Numbered from the stretch's first letter, positions 10,192-21,892 are shown. The stretch is DNA of 64,000 nucleotides from Akebia trifoliata (GCA_017979445.1 CM030713.1:25279163-25343162); one strand, 5' to 3'. A program made the numbers and translations. The notes: a model not told the origin generated them from the letters alone.

Positions 10192-13100
10192 ATGTTCACA
10201 CAACTTCTACTATTTCATTTCGTCCTGTTATCGGTAATGGTGGCATCCCAAACCTTAATGCCTCATTGCCAAAAAAATTGTGGAGACGTAAATATTCCTT
10301 ACCCATTTGGTATCGGTAAAGGATGCTACAGGGATAATGGATATAGGGTAACATGCAACAAGAGTTATAGCACTCCAAAAGCCTTCCAAGGTCGTGGAAA
10401 TGTTGAGATTCTAAGTATAACGTTGGATGAAGTGCGCATAAAAGGTCTGGTTGCAAGGGAATGTTATGACCGCCAAGGCAAAAGATATAACAGAAAACGA
10501 ACATCGATCAATTTGAGGAAAACCCCATTGAGCTTCAATACCACCAAAAACAGGTTCACGGCCATCGGGTGTGACACCTTGGCGAGCCTCAGTAACAATA
10601 GGGACCAAGAATTCCAGACCGGGTGCCAGTCGATATGCAACAAAACAGATGTAATCAATGATGGGTCTTGTTCGGGTATCGGGTGTTGTCAGACTCAAAT
10701 TCCCAATGGACTTAGGGGGTTCAATGTGACTCTTGGGAGCACTTTCAGACATGCCAACTGCTGGGAGTATAACCCGTGCAGCTATGCCTTCTTGGCTGAT
10801 GAAGGGTTCACTTTCAACAAAACGGAACTCCACACCAATGGAACAATCAATAGAGATAATATTGTTGTGGTGTTAGACTGGGCTATTGGGAATGGGACTT
10901 GCCCAGAAGCTGAAGAGCGAAATTCAACATCTTATGCTTGTGGTCTGAATAGCTTCTGTGCTAATTCTACCAATGGCGGATATCGATGTTTCTGCAAGGA
11001 TGGTTACGAAGGGAATCCATATCTCCCAAACGGATGTGAAGGTGAGTTTTCTTTTAAAAAAATAATTGCCTAAGGTGGCTTAATTTCTTAAACAATATAT
11101 TTAAAAAAAGAGTCATGATAATTTGACTACCCCACGTGACATACTCAATTGACTGACTACCTAATGTCACAAGTTTGGGAATCATAGAACTATGCTCCTC
11201 GGGATACACAACTCCTATGAGGAAGTGGAGCCGTGTATCCCAAGGAGCACAAATCTACGGTTCCAAACTTGTCAAGTCAGGGTAGTCAATTGAGTTTGCC
11301 ACTTGGGGTAGTCAGATTATCACGATTCTAAAAAAAACTAAAAAACATATATACTCCTTCGTTTTATTTTTTAGTGAAACAGAGAAGGGTATGTTAGTCT
11401 TTTAAACAATAAATATATATATTATGTTGTCATTGATTGCCAAAGCATTTATTACAAAAAAATAATAATATTAATTCAAAGAGTCCTGATAATTAATATG
11501 ATTCACCAGGTGGCATACTCTATCGACTCCCTGACGTGTACAAGTTCGGGAATCGTAGATATGTACACCTCGGGATACACTTTTTTATGGGAAAATGCAA
11601 TTGTGTATCTCAAGCCGTAAAGATTTACGGTTTTCAAACTTGTCACGTCAGGGAATCAATTGAATATGCCATTTAGTGAGTCATATTATCACGACTCTAA
11701 TTCAAAATACTTGAATGCTTATAGCATTTATTATGTAAATAAATATTTATTGTATAAAAGACTAACATACCTTTGTCTTTTTCACTAAAAGACAAAATGA
11801 GAAAATGTATTATTAAGAAAAAAAAGTGTTGGATAATGCAAATGTATCCATGAAGTATTGGACGTTAGCATTCCCCCTACACACACACGGTGCAATATAT
11901 GTGTTTTTCTCTTCAAAGATGATTAATTGTGATTAAAGTGACGTGACCCTATAATTAAAGAAAATAGGGATTACATGTGGATTTAACAAAGATGGCACAG
12001 CACTTTAATTTCAATTTATTTATTGTGAGCTATCTTCTTCCCCTGGTAATGATGGGCTTGATTGATGCAGATGTCGATGAGTGTGAGAAGCTCCCACATC
12101 CCTGCCATGCAAAAGCGAATTGTGAAAATAATAATGGTGGATATAGTTGTCCTTGTCAAAAAGGCTACCATGGGGACGGTATAGCAACCGGAAGTGGTTG
12201 CACCCTTAATACAAAACCAATTCCAGTGATCCAACTTGTTGCAGGTAAATGCCCCTTTTAACATGATTTTAACTACAAGTTAATGGGAATGAAAAAAATT
12301 TACTAATAATTTTTGCTTGTTCACTTCTACTTCACGAGCTTATCTTATTTACTCTTTAATTAATTTCAAGTCCTCAATGACTGATACCCTTTTGTTGTCT
12401 TCAAATCTCATCCAAGACCAAGATGACTTGTTATTGTACATCAACGAGGCGGATAGTCAAGCCGTCCCAAGCCTGTGGAATCTCACCAGATAAACAAGAT
12501 GACTCGGCCAAGATTTTCAAAACCTCATTTGAGTTAGTAAAACATGGTCAAGTCAACTGGGATTTGTACATTTTTATTAAAATGATTTATTTTTTAGAAT
12601 TTAAATAAAGAATATCGAAATAAATATGATTTCATGATTAAACATCTTCTAATCAACCTCATTTTATAAATAAATAAATATAAATATTTTTATATAAATA
12701 TAGATGAACAATTATCAACCCAGTAAAATAGTTTATCTCATACAAGACGAGTTGACTCGTCCAAGACCATTCAGTCGCATCCATGAACAAGATGAGATGT
12801 CAAAACGAGACTTAAAACCATGTTTGTTGTTGAATGGTATTTGTAATTTAACTAGTTTAACTTGTTTACAATCCAGGTACTGGTCTAGGCTTTCTGTTTC
12901 TAATCGCTTGTTGTGCCTTATTTTACCGAGTATTCAAGCAAAGAAAACTCATCAAACTCAAAGAGAAATTCTTCCAACAAAATGGAGGTATGTTGTTGCA
13001 GCAACAAATCTCTTCACGTAAAGGTGTTTCTGAGATTGCCAAAATTTTTACTGTGGACGACCTAAAAAGAGCGACCAACAATTATGATGAGAGTCGGATT

Positions 13101-14060
13101 ATAGGCCAAGGAGGCTACGGCACGGTGTACAAAGGAATTTTACCTGATAAAAGAGTAGTAGCCATTAAGAAGTCCAAAATAATGGATCAAAGCCAAATTA
13201 TACAATTTATAAATGAAGTCGACATTCTTTCTCAAATCAGCCATCGAAATGTTGTGAAACTCTTGGGTTGTTGTTTAGAAACAGAAGTTCCTATGTTGGT
13301 TTACGAGTTCATTTCTAATGGTACTCTCTTCCAACACATTCACAACCGGAGCAATGGAAGTAATCCCCTTTCTTGGGAAAATCGTTTAAGGATTGCAGCC
13401 GAAACTGCAGGAGCATTAGCTTATTTGCATTCTGCACATTCGATACCAGTCCTACATAGAGATGTCAAATCCTCCAACATACTATTGGATGAGAATTACA
13501 TAACAAAAGTATCCGATTTTGGAGCTTCGAGGTTGGTTCCTCTTGATCAAACTCAAATGACTACACTCATTCAAGGAACCTTAGGCTACTTGGATCCTGA
13601 ATGTTTTCACACAGGTCAATTAACAGAGAAAAGTGATGTTTATAGCTTCGGTGTTGTTCTTGTGGAGCTCTTAACAGGGGAGAAGTCCATTTCAACGGAG
13701 AGATCCGAGGAACATAGAAGTCTAGCTATGTTTTTTGTTTCTTCAATCAAAGAGGACCGTCTCTTTCAAATTCTTGAAAAACGAGTTGAAAATGAAGGTG
13801 ACAAAGAGCAATTGTTGGCAGTAGCTGAGCTAACAAAGCGATGCATAAAGGAGAAGGGAGAAGATAGACCCACGATGAAGGAGGTGTCAGCAACGCTAGA
13901 CCAATTGAGAAAGTACCAAGAGCATCCATGGGTACGACAGAACCAAGAGGAGACGATTTATTTGTTAGGTGAACCATCGAATTCTTACAGTGTTGATGCG
14001 ACTGGTCAAGAAAGTTTGAGGGATCACTACTCACTAGAATTAGAGATGGCGGCTCGATGA
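10192..14060 (+). CDS. Wall-associated kinase-like receptor (WAKL), copy 1; three exons
   Basis: Exons 10192-11041, 12071-12244 and 12877-14060 join in phase (GT-AG introns, all phase 1) into 735 codons. WAK-like proteins are plasma-membrane receptors that bind pectin fragments and signal through a cytoplasmic Ser/Thr kinase. Order: signal peptide (residues 1-20), GUB_WAK-type galacturonan-binding region with [11 protein letters not shown] at about 30-40, a CSGIGCC motif, a WAK-associated C-terminal cysteine cluster ending in an EGF-like stretch, a calcium-binding EGF repeat starting DVDEC encoded by exon 2, a membrane span at about 344-362 ([15 protein letters not shown]), then the kinase. 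Kinase landmarks: [11 protein letters not shown] (about 418-428), Lys in VAIKK (about 439), HRDVKSSN (HRD about 535-537, an RD kinase) and DFG (about 555-557). An in-frame ATG at 10015 would add 59 residues without signal-peptide character; ATG 10192 aligns with the paralogue start. Introns hold three MITEs. Confidence 0.93.
11110..11329. mobile_element. Palindromic MITE (hAT-like) in WAKL-1 intron 1, copy a
   Basis: The termini GAGTCATGATAAT and ATTATCACGATTC are inverted. The arms extend inward through GACTACCCCACGTGACA / CACTTGGGGTAGTC and CACAAGTTTGGGAATC / GGTTCCAAACTTGTC, so about 220 bp folds almost completely on itself. Both flanks are runs of A, so an 8-bp target duplication is possible but ambiguous. 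No coding capacity. It is absent from intron 1 of the second WAKL gene. Confidence 0.85.
11351..11811. mobile_element. Stowaway/Mutator-type MITE interrupted by a second MITE
   Basis: ACTCCTTCGTTTTATTTTTT...AGTGAAACAGAG...GTATGTTAGTCTTTT at 11352-11410 is inverted at 11750-11811 (AAAAGACTAACATAC...CACTAAAAGACAAAATGAG). The CTCC.TCGTTTTA-type end is typical of plant mariner/Mutator MITEs. The middle is filled by the palindromic hAT-like copy at 11481-11698. Confidence 0.75.
11481..11698. mobile_element. Palindromic MITE (hAT-like) in WAKL-1 intron 1, copy b, with 8-bp TSD
   Basis: 218 bp starting GAGTCCTGATAAT and ending ATTATCACGACTCT, flanked by a perfect 8-bp direct repeat AATTCAAA (11473-11480 and 11699-11706). 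This size is diagnostic of hAT-superfamily insertion. It shares arms with copy a (GTGTACAAGTTCGGGAATCG / GTTTTCAAACTTGTCACGTC) and is nested in the MITE at 11351-11811. Confidence 0.9.
12399..12822. mobile_element. MITE of the CATGGTTTCAAATCTC family in WAKL-1 intron 2
   Basis: 424 bp flanked by the 8-bp direct repeat TTTGTTGT (12391-12398, 12823-12830). Intron 2 of the second WAKL gene has the empty site (CCCTTTTGTTGTTGAATGG). The inverted right end reads CATGGTTTTAAGTCTCG, matching the CATGGTTTCAAATCTC left end of the other copies; the left end here is slightly eroded. Internal motifs such as AAGATGACTCGGCCAAGATT recur in the copies near 15.5, 15.8 and 33.9 kb. Short ORFs across it (12423-12608, 12704-13021) are element sequence. 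Confidence 0.85.
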
Positions 14061-15431
14061 TCATTCAATAAGACATCCAAGCTAAAACTTTCTTATGATA
14101 TATTTTTGCACTTTTTTATTTTTGGTATTTGTATGCCTAGTCATGTAAAACAATCATGTATCCTTCTTCTATGTCGTATACTAAGACTCAAGAATGTTTT
14201 TTGTATAAAATTTGCACTTATTTTATAATTTATAGTTTATACAAATTCTTATCAAGTCATCGAGCATGACTTCATGTCGAATGGGTGGTTCCACAATAAT
14301 TGAGATCTAGTAGTAAAACTCATGCTAGAAGTGTTTGTGCATGTCTCACTAGACTTATGTTGGATAGATCGCCTTAGATACATATACATATCATCATCAG
14401 ATTCTTTTGAAGCTTGAAAAAGCTAATTACGCCTCTTTATATGCATTTGGTGTATGGGTGTGTTGGTTGGGGGGGGGGGCGGAAAAAATCATCCTAATGC
14501 CTCGAGATGTGTGATACAATTATGAATTTCTTCCAGAGTTCTTCGAGCACCCTTGGAACTTGGATGGATATTTGCATATATGCACACCAATGCTAAATCA
14601 GTTTTTTTTCATAAAATATTGACTTGGGTAAGACAAAATTATGTGTTGAAGTATGGCTCAAAACATATTGGGTCTAGTCCAAGAATGTTTTGTTTTTTAT
14701 CGGTTCAAGGTAATTTAGGTTGAGCTTGTAACTTATGTAAGTGGCCCACTTATGTTGTAAATCTAAGTCTAAGTCGTTTCTAGATGAGAGAGTAGATAAA
14801 GAAAGAAAGAAAACCTATAGAGGAGAGGTTGAAAGGTTTGAGAAGATTGAGATCTAAAACAATGTGAAACTAAGTGGTAGAAGTGTTTCCTTGTATCGAT
14901 TTGCCCTGTTTTCATCATATTGAAATTGAGCTCCAACACTCATCATACATCCGTGGACGTAGTCTTTAAGTAAAATCTCGTGTTGTGGTATTGTGTTCTT
15001 ACGCTTTCTTTGTGTGATTGTTTATTTCCTTTACATTTACTACTATTAGTTGGGTTATCCTTCATTATCATTATCAAACAAGGTCTTGGAAGGTGTAGCA
15101 TATAAGGTGTTGGGTGAATTACCCAATAGGTTTTTTAATTAAATTACTAAGTGAACTTCACCAAAGGTGTTCAAATACACAACATTATGTACCCTAAGTA
15201 TGATATAACCTCCTTTTATAAGTAGCAATCTTGTATCTCTTGGAATCCTTATTTCATCATCGAAAGAGTTTCTCCTCACCCTTATCTCAAATTATTTGTG
15301 TCTTTGTTGGGTTAGACATGCCATGAATATGGGTACTTTGCTTGTTAATGGGAGCCAGGTAGATTTGAACATCCTTCCATAACCTAACATTCCTCCGTCT
15401 ATTACCCACTTGAACATACTGCAAATGCCAC
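14061..15431. other. 3' flank of WAKL-1; no further gene
   Basis: The first 600 bp match the 3' flank of WAKL-2 (for example CTAGTCATGTA.AACAATCATG and CATGCT.GAAGTGTTTGTGCA), so they belong to the duplication. From about 14630 to 15430 the sequence has no counterpart in unit 2 and looks like an AT-rich insertion with no ORF. A poly-G run lies at about 14471-14480. Confidence 0.5.
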
Positions 15432-15513
15432 ATGAATGTTGATTATCCTGTGATCATTAAGGACGCATTTGTCCTTTGGACAAGATGTTCAAGTCCTATA
15501 AAAAATTTGTATG

Positions 15514-15651
15514 CATGGTTTCAAATCTCACCCGAGACCAAGATGACTCACCCAGGTCATCTCGGTAACAAAGAGGAAAAACCATGTGAATCATCTAGCA
15601 TGCAGTCTCGTTAGACAATCGAGATGAATCGGATGCTATTTTGAAAACATG
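15514..15651. mobile_element. Short copy of the CATGGTTTCAAATCTC MITE family
   Basis: Starts CATGGTTTCAAATCTCACCC, contains GAGACCAAGATGACTCACCC and GGTCATCTCGG, and ends TTTTGAAAACATG, the inverted form of the start. A copy sits at the matching place in unit 2 (33940), just after the shared TTTGTCCTTTGGAC segment, so this insertion is older than the duplication. Confidence 0.65.
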
Positions 15652-15772
15652 GCTGCTGGGTTAGATTTTATTTTAGTGCATGGCCTCACCATTATTGAAG
15701 GAGTACTAGAGCAAATTGCAGGAAAAAGTACCACCGAGGATCCACTCCCCTAATCAAAAAACCACTTGTGAG

Positions 15773-15995
15773 CATGGTATCAAAACTTGTTCGAGACCAA
15801 GACGTATCACTGAAGTTGTCTCAGTATCAGGCATGGACGAGACGAATAGACAAGTCAATGTATCGAACGAAATTTAAAACCTCACGTTCATTTTTCTCAA
15901 TGTTGAACAAGATCTCTCAAATGTATCGGAAAACTCATCCAAGACGACTCAGTCTTGTTCACAAACGAGATGAAACGTCAAAACGAGCTAAACTC
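15773..15995. mobile_element. Diverged copy of the CATGGTTTCAAATCTC MITE family
   Basis: Begins CATGGTATCAAAACTTGTTC and shares GAGACCAAGACG, GTCTCAGTAT and AACGAGATGAAACGTC with the copy in WAKL-1 intron 2. The ends are eroded and no target duplication is clear. The ORF 15768-16136 is a frame through it. Confidence 0.5.
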
Positions 15996-16199
15996 ACGAG
16001 AGACGCTTATATTGCCACACCTACTTTTTTATATAGTACCCCATTTATTGAAATTATGCATAACACACCAAATAATGATACAGACGCATCGTTTAATTTC
16101 AAATTCTCTTTTACTTCCCCATATTTGGATATCTGAAGCGAATCTCTATTATAAGCTTTAGACCCTAAACCTTAAACCCTAGAACTTAAAAGTTATCTC

Positions 16200-16586
16200 A
16201 AGACTTCCACCTATAACAGAATAGCTCTTAAATGCACAATGAAATCAAAGGTTCAAACATCTTCTCTCTACATATCTTGAACTTCAAGGGTTTTTCGCTC
16301 AAGCAGATCCACCTCCACAGTTCCTCATCGTTTTTTTCCACTTCTACATCTAGGTTACTCGATCGAAAAAAACCCAATAAAACCATAGTTTTTTTTATAC
16401 CATAATTTCAATCTAATAAGATTTTGTCTTAAAAAATCTCCACTCGAACTTGGAAGTGTAATGTCTCTATTTCCTCTCCACAACATTGTAGCTGTACAGA
16501 GGATGACTTCACACTTGAGCTTAAACTCTGGGGTTTGTCACGCTCTCTCACAGAGTAACCTTTGTTGCACCTTTCCTGATCTTTAA
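16200..16586 (+). pseudogene. NFD6-like pseudogene (duplicate of 36054-36454)
   Basis: Aligns base for base with the intact NFD6-like gene in unit 2, including the GACCCTAAACCTTAAACCCT leader just upstream. The start codon is changed (AAG at 16200-16202 instead of ATG). About 12 bp of exon 1 and part of the next codons are deleted near 16220, and the exon 1 frame is broken. The acceptor AACAG|A of the intact gene reads AAAAA|A here (about 16431-16436). Exon 2, in contrast, is still open from SPLELG to the stop at 16584-16586 and keeps the family core (LSLNSG, HALSQSN, CCTFPDL). It therefore decayed at start and splicing, not by frameshift in exon 2. Confidence 0.88.
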
Positions 16587-16884
16587 TGTTTTTTTTGTTA
16601 GTGTGAATATTTGCTTCTCATTGAGATTCTCTCAATTCGGTATTTGTGAATATATGTCTAAGGAAAATTTTGAAATTTTCTCTTTAAATTCAAGAAAATT
16701 GTTCATCAAAATTAAAAATTGAAACTAAACTTGAAATCATTTAGGGGGCAGTATAGAGAAAAATGTTTTAAAATTAATTAGGTCAAGCTTATTGAATGCA
16801 AATAGGTCTCCTACATGAGTCCTATCATACCAAATAAAAAAAATTATAACATTAAAATCTTTTGAAATAGAATAATCATTCATT

Positions 16885-16999
16885 GTTAACCAACTGACTA
16901 CTACAAAAGACCGATATGTTAGAGAGAGGGAGAATTATGAATATATGAGAATCACGGGGCTTAATTGGGGTATGACACACTCAAAAGTGGAGGAAAATG
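16885..16999 (-). mobile_element. LTR remnant of the TRIM element (unit 1)
   Basis: TGTTAACCAACTGACTACT..., GACCGATATGTTAGAGAG and GGGGCTTAATTGGGGTATGA match the left LTR of the complete TRIM at 36835-37150. It is preceded by the same TTCAT target sequence. The rest of the element and about 60 bp of flank are deleted, and the sequence rejoins unit 2 homology at GAGAATTTTTCCT. Confidence 0.8.
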
Positions 17000-17560
17000 A
17001 CACAAAGAAGAGAATTTTTCCTAGAAGCAAAATAATTGTTGAAATTCTGCGAAACTCACTAAAGGTTTTATGTACAAAGAATGATCAAGCATTTGTGGGT
17101 TGTGTACAAAGGCCTAGAAAGCAATGTGTTTAAGTCAGCGATAGAAGTTCAATCGTTGATCTTGTAGCAGTAAAAAATATCACAGATTTCATCACTCTAA
17201 TTATTATTATTTTTAGATAGTAAAATTTAACAGCATAGGAGAGGATTTTATTGTGTCTACTTATTGTTCCAATCTTAGATTGTTTCTATTTCACTTATTT
17301 ATATATGCATATTTTTAATCAGCTTATATTTGAAATTTGACAATTTAAATGAGGGGAAATTGGATAAAATTGGAGAAGATAGTGTATGTTGGCCTTTTCA
17401 TTTGTTAGGCCTTAAAGTTTCTTAAGTGATCTTAGAAATCACAGATTTAAATATATGAATTGAGGCTTTTAATTCTCATTTTTCCTTATTTGAGCAGTCT
17501 TATCTCTTAGGTTGCGTTTGATCGAAAGGAAAATATTTTCCTAGCAAATTGTTTATTTGA
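17000..17560. other. Remaining 3' flank of duplication unit 1; no gene
   Basis: Matches about 37210-37890 (for example CCTTATTTGAGCAGTCTTATCTCTT). The last part, GCGTTTGATCGAAAGGAAAATATTTTCC, looks like a hAT-type MITE terminus and may mark the duplication edge. Confidence 0.5.
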
Positions 17561-18661
17561 TAAATGATATCTCAGCAAATCATTTGCTAGTGATTGAATG
17601 CACCATGAAAAATCACCTAAAAATTATTATTTAAATATAATTATTTTAATAATTGTGTAAATCATGATAAAATCACTAAAAATATATATGACTTTTTAAT
17701 AAAATTTTGCCATAATTTTTTTCTAAATTTGGATGAAACTGATTGACATAATGGATGAACACAACAGCCAAGGATGGTCTGAACCAATCCTTAAGCCGAC
17801 AACAATGGATTGAAAGTAATGGTAAGACTTCGGTGACCACAACACCAATGATTTCGTGATCAATTGGCGACAGATTTGACATTTTTAACCTAAAATTAAA
17901 AGGAAATAAGGATTTTTAAAAACCCTCTAAATCTTTAAATCAAGAGCTGTCCATTAAAATTGATTTCAACTGAATACGAGAGCTTCAACCTACCCTGATA
18001 CCATTTTTTTGGTTTTGATACAATCAAAATCAACTAAAACAGAACCAATAACTTGAATTCAAGAGATAAACTTGTATTGTTCAGATTCAAATAGTACATA
18101 TAAAAATAGAGCCAATAAAGAATCCCTCTTGATGTTCTTGATTTAGCCAAAATAATGTATATCCAATGCTTCAAGCAACAAATAATAGTTAGTAAACCCA
18201 ATGGTCCACAACCACTAAAACCTAATCCATTGAATTATGTTAGGTGGGGAGACTTAAAAATTGTGTGGTTGGGGATGAAATTGGAAGGAGTCCTAAGGAG
18301 GGTAATGCTCTTATTGATTTAGGAAACCTCTCAAAACCCATCGAATTGAAAACTCTCCGGATTGCATGTTGAATTACCTATTTAGTCCCTCATTACCATT
18401 TAACCAACTTTTTAGTCCCTTTAAAAGTCTATATTTGTTTGGATCACTAAAAAGAAATTTTATTTGTTAAATGACCCAAGACTTGAATATGGTTTTGTAA
18501 GAATAAATTTCCAACATCTCGTTCATATTCTATATGTAGGGTTGTTCTCCCTCTTTAGGTACTTGAGTCAATTCAAGACTATTTCAAGGCAACAATTCGA
18601 TTTTGAATGTTAAAAGGAGACATTTGACTTGTGTTCATCCTTTATTCCCATTACAAATATC
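17561..18661. other. No gene seen
   Basis: AT-rich sequence. The minus ORF at 17676-17882 has no family match. It ends at the ATATC target site of the following LTR. Confidence 0.45.
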
Positions 18662-20393
18662 TGTAGACACCCCATTTCTGCATTCGCCTGGTTAATCAAC
18701 TCGTCAACCCGATCGCAACGGTTTCCAATGATGGATGTTTATCCCAATGCTTTATTTTGTTACCAGATATGTTTCAGAAATCCGGATGAGGTATCTCGAA
18801 CTGATAAAACTATAGAAACCACGCTACGCTAGGAAAATATAATCCAAAAAAATATAAAAATCATCATCTTGCAAACAAAAAGAACCTTCATAATAAAAGT
18901 CACTAAAAAATGATCAAATTACCAAAGTACCCCTAACCTCAAAACATCCGTAGAGCCCACATTACCCTTAGGAAAATTCATTCAAACATATAAAACAACA
19001 AATCGAAACTAAATAAATCATTTTGTCAATTTTCACAAAATTTGACAAAATTAAGAAAATACCCCTCATAAAGTTGACAACCATTTCACACAAAAAATTT
19101 CATAAATAACACAAACCAATATTTTCATTGAATTCCTTACGAAAAATCGATTCTAAAACATCATAGAACATAAAAAAATCTACTTAAAACGTGAAAAATC
19201 CCCTCTGAGGGCAAAACGATAATTTCACAATTTTTATAATTAAAAATTTTGAAATTAATAAATAAAATATTAAATAATTAAAGAAAAATATTAATAAAAT
19301 TAATTTAAAATTTTAAACTAAAAAAATCGATCAATCAGGCTCTCAGGTAAAATTGTTGAGGGTTAACAAGATATTTCTTCAAGGACCCCTCCATTTGGGG
19401 GTCCAAAGAATTAAAAATATAATAGAGGGGGGTTCTCCAAAAAATTCAAGTCAATCAAGTAAGACTAAAGTCAAAATTAAATTCAATTAAGTAAGACTAA
19501 AGTTAAGATATTAAAGTCAATCAAGTAAGACTAAAGTCAAAATCTTAAAGTCAATCAAGTAAGACCAAAAGTCAAAACCCTAATAGAGTTCTAATTAAAT
19601 AATAACTCTATTTAATAGAATTCTAACTAAAATATAACTCTACCTAAAACAATTCTAACTAAAATATAACTCTACCTAAAACAATTATAACTAAAATATA
19701 ACTCTAACTAAAAAAATTCTAATTAAACACTAATTCTATCTAAATCAACCCTTAAAAAATCTATAAATAAGGGTCCTCACATCCTATTTTCGTGTCAAAT
19801 CATAAACCCTAAGAAAAGTAGGTCAGAAAGCTTCCCTAACCTCCCATAAATCCTAATTTTGAAGTCCTGACTCCTTACTTAACACCCCTACCTTAACTTT
19901 AGCTCAAAAAATACCTAGAAGCCCTTCAAAAACACTCAGAAATTCATAAAAAAAAATTCGAAGAATCTAGATCTATGAAAGAGATACCTTGCCTCGGAAC
20001 TCAGAGATCAGATCCGAAGACAAAACAAAGCGAGGAATACTATACGAGGAGCTATTTTATCAGATCCAAGGGAATAAAATCGTTGCGTTTGGAAAATGTG
20101 AGTATTTTTATTTTTTTATTATTATTTAGGTGGTGTTAGCAATGTAATTTTATTTGAGAATTAGTAGAGACCGGCGTTTATCGGGCAGGGTTAGTACCTA
20201 ACACTTTCTAACCCCGTAACGTGATCTCCGGACCCGTATTTTTCTTTCGTAGATTAGTTTATTTACCTTTTAGAGTCAAAATTCGATTCCTAGACCGTAA
20301 TAACTAGGTGGCGACTCCCAAACCTCAAATGTCAAAAGAGGATCCGTGGATCGAGGACGCTCTCAATATCCAACCTCACAAGAAATGGGGTGG
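18662..20393 (+). mobile_element. Solo LTR resembling TAT/Ogre-type Ty3 LTRs
   Basis: Begins TGTAGACACCCCATTTCTGC and near its end has TAGGTGGCGACTCCC and, at 20381-20393, AGAAATGGGGTGG, the inverse of the start. These are features I associate with TAT/Ogre LTRs. A TG...CA reading ending at 20365 is flanked by the 5-bp repeat ATATC (18657-18661, 20366-20370). The inverted-end reading puts the edge about 28 bp further right, so the exact end is open. No pol sequence, PBS or second LTR is near, hence a solo LTR. It contains minisatellites at 19.44-19.74 kb. Confidence 0.6.
19436..19740. repeat. Two adjacent minisatellites within the LTR
   Basis: First array: units of about 36 bp containing AAGTCAATCAAGTAAGACTA, four copies to about 19575. 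Second array: units of about 35 bp containing TAACTCTACCTAAAACAATT and AACTAAAATA, about four diverged copies to about 19740. Confidence 0.8.
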
Positions 20394-21892
20394 TTGATTG
20401 TGAGTTGTGAATTTCTAACATAGTTGTCAATGTTGATATTTAGCTCAAGTCCAATAAATTTAGCTCAATTAACTTTTAAACTTAAATTAAATAAATAAAG
20501 AATATAGACTAAAACTCACTCAAACTGAAGTTATAAATGAATTTCCACTAAGAATGGGAGAGAACTTGAGAAAATCCTTCAATGAATGAGTTTCAATTTC
20601 GGTAGTACTTTCCCCCACCAAAAAAATGGGTGATGTTACAAGCACCCCAATTATTCTTTAAGGCAATCCAACAAATACGTTTTCACGATTAGGGCAACTT
20701 AATAGATGAAAGCAACCCGTCTTCCTCATCGATTTGAATAGATTGGCTTTCCTCCATCAACACAGTCATCGGAACAGCCCCACTGCCTGAGTTCTTTTAA
20801 AAATATGGCATTCTTCCTCCTTTTTGAAGCACTACACATAAATACCAGCAGAACCTATGGAGTATGTTTGTTTTCATGTCTTTCCCATGAGTAGTGTCAC
20901 CACCACATTAAACACCACGAAAATCACCGTCATAATTGAGAGGTAGCATCCCGAGATAAATACCTTTCATCGCCCATTTGGTGAGATGAGTATTATTTTT
21001 GATGATACGAAGCACCTTATTGACCTTCTTATAAAGGGTCAGACTATCAATGGGTCTGATGTAGGGTTGTTGGACGCGATACAATTGGTTGTATTTGCAT
21101 TATATATACCAAAAAATGTCGTGGCAAAGGAGTTTTAAAAAAATAGATGTTACAAGATTAAGATGGAGTGGTTGCAGAATAATTTAACTGATTGTCCGAA
21201 GAATGCATCCTCGCATAAAAAAGATGTTCTTCGGTCTGAATATGTCGGTTTGTCTGTAAGATCGAGGTTCATGTCTCCATTATCATTGCACATGGGTGTT
21301 TCCTCTTAATAGGAAGCAGCTGAAAAGCAAGCCTTCAATGTTGTTGTGACTTGATGAGCTAAATGGGGGGAAGGGGGGCAGCAATAGGCAGAAGATTGCT
21401 TAGTGTAAGGAGTAGCTCCTTGAGAGTGAGAGTCCCTTACAGAGCTTTAATAAGAGAGGAACGGCCCTAGTTTAAGTATTCAAGGGAAAGCGTTAGAGAT
21501 ATTAATGGTCTGTACCGACTTACTTGCTTCCTTTATAAATAAATCCAAATCAAGAAAGAAAGATGATAACTGAAAAATCAAAGTTGGATTGATGGTTCGG
21601 TGAAGAAAGAGACAATGGAGAAGGAGAGATTGAGTCGAAGCAAACCTCTTCATCTTAAAAAAAAATGGCAGGGCGACAGCTGCAACCAACGAGGGAACGT
21701 GGGATTCTTCGGTAAAAAAAAAAAAAACAAACAAACAGATTGACATTTCAATTTTGAGATTTTGTCTTTAATGGAAGCCAATTTCAAACCCAGTTATCGA
21801 TTTCTCTCTGGAGAAAGAGAGCTAATCCGATTTATTTAGAATCCCTTTCGAATTTGACAAATCCGAAGTATGGAACTCGAATCAAGTCATCT
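20394..21892. other. No gene recognised
   Basis: Contains weak coding-like composition at 20690-21330, but all frames are interrupted and none matches a family I can name. It may be decayed retroelement sequence. The minus ORF at 21480-21746 is unsupported. Confidence 0.4.

Larger units (their letters stand above)
10025..17560. repeat. Segmental duplication, unit 1 (WAK-like gene plus NFD6 pseudogene)
   Basis: This block matches about 30335-37890 in order and orientation: 5' flank (AAGAAAAG..., CTTGGTTCT, CCCTCCCCC), the WAK-like gene, a downstream segment with TTTGTCCTTTGGAC, the CATGGTTTCAAATCTC MITE, the NFD6-like locus with its ACCCTAAACCTTAAACCCTA leader, a TRIM LTR, and a 3' flank ending GGAAAATATTTTCCTA. 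Differences are mainly MITE insertions in the WAK introns here and deletions in the NFD6/TRIM part. Boundaries are approximate to tens of bases. Confidence 0.85.

Noticed and set aside
10411..10833. 140-codon minus-strand ORF inside WAKL-1 exon 1
   Set aside because: Antisense shadow of the ectodomain exon; a similar shadow occurs in WAKL-2.
12704..13021. 105-codon ORF before the kinase exon
   Set aside because: A frame through the intron 2 MITE and out of phase with the kinase exon.
19436..19740. Regularly spaced repeats as a CRISPR-like array
   Set aside because: Spacer-less tandem minisatellites in a plant LTR, not a CRISPR array.
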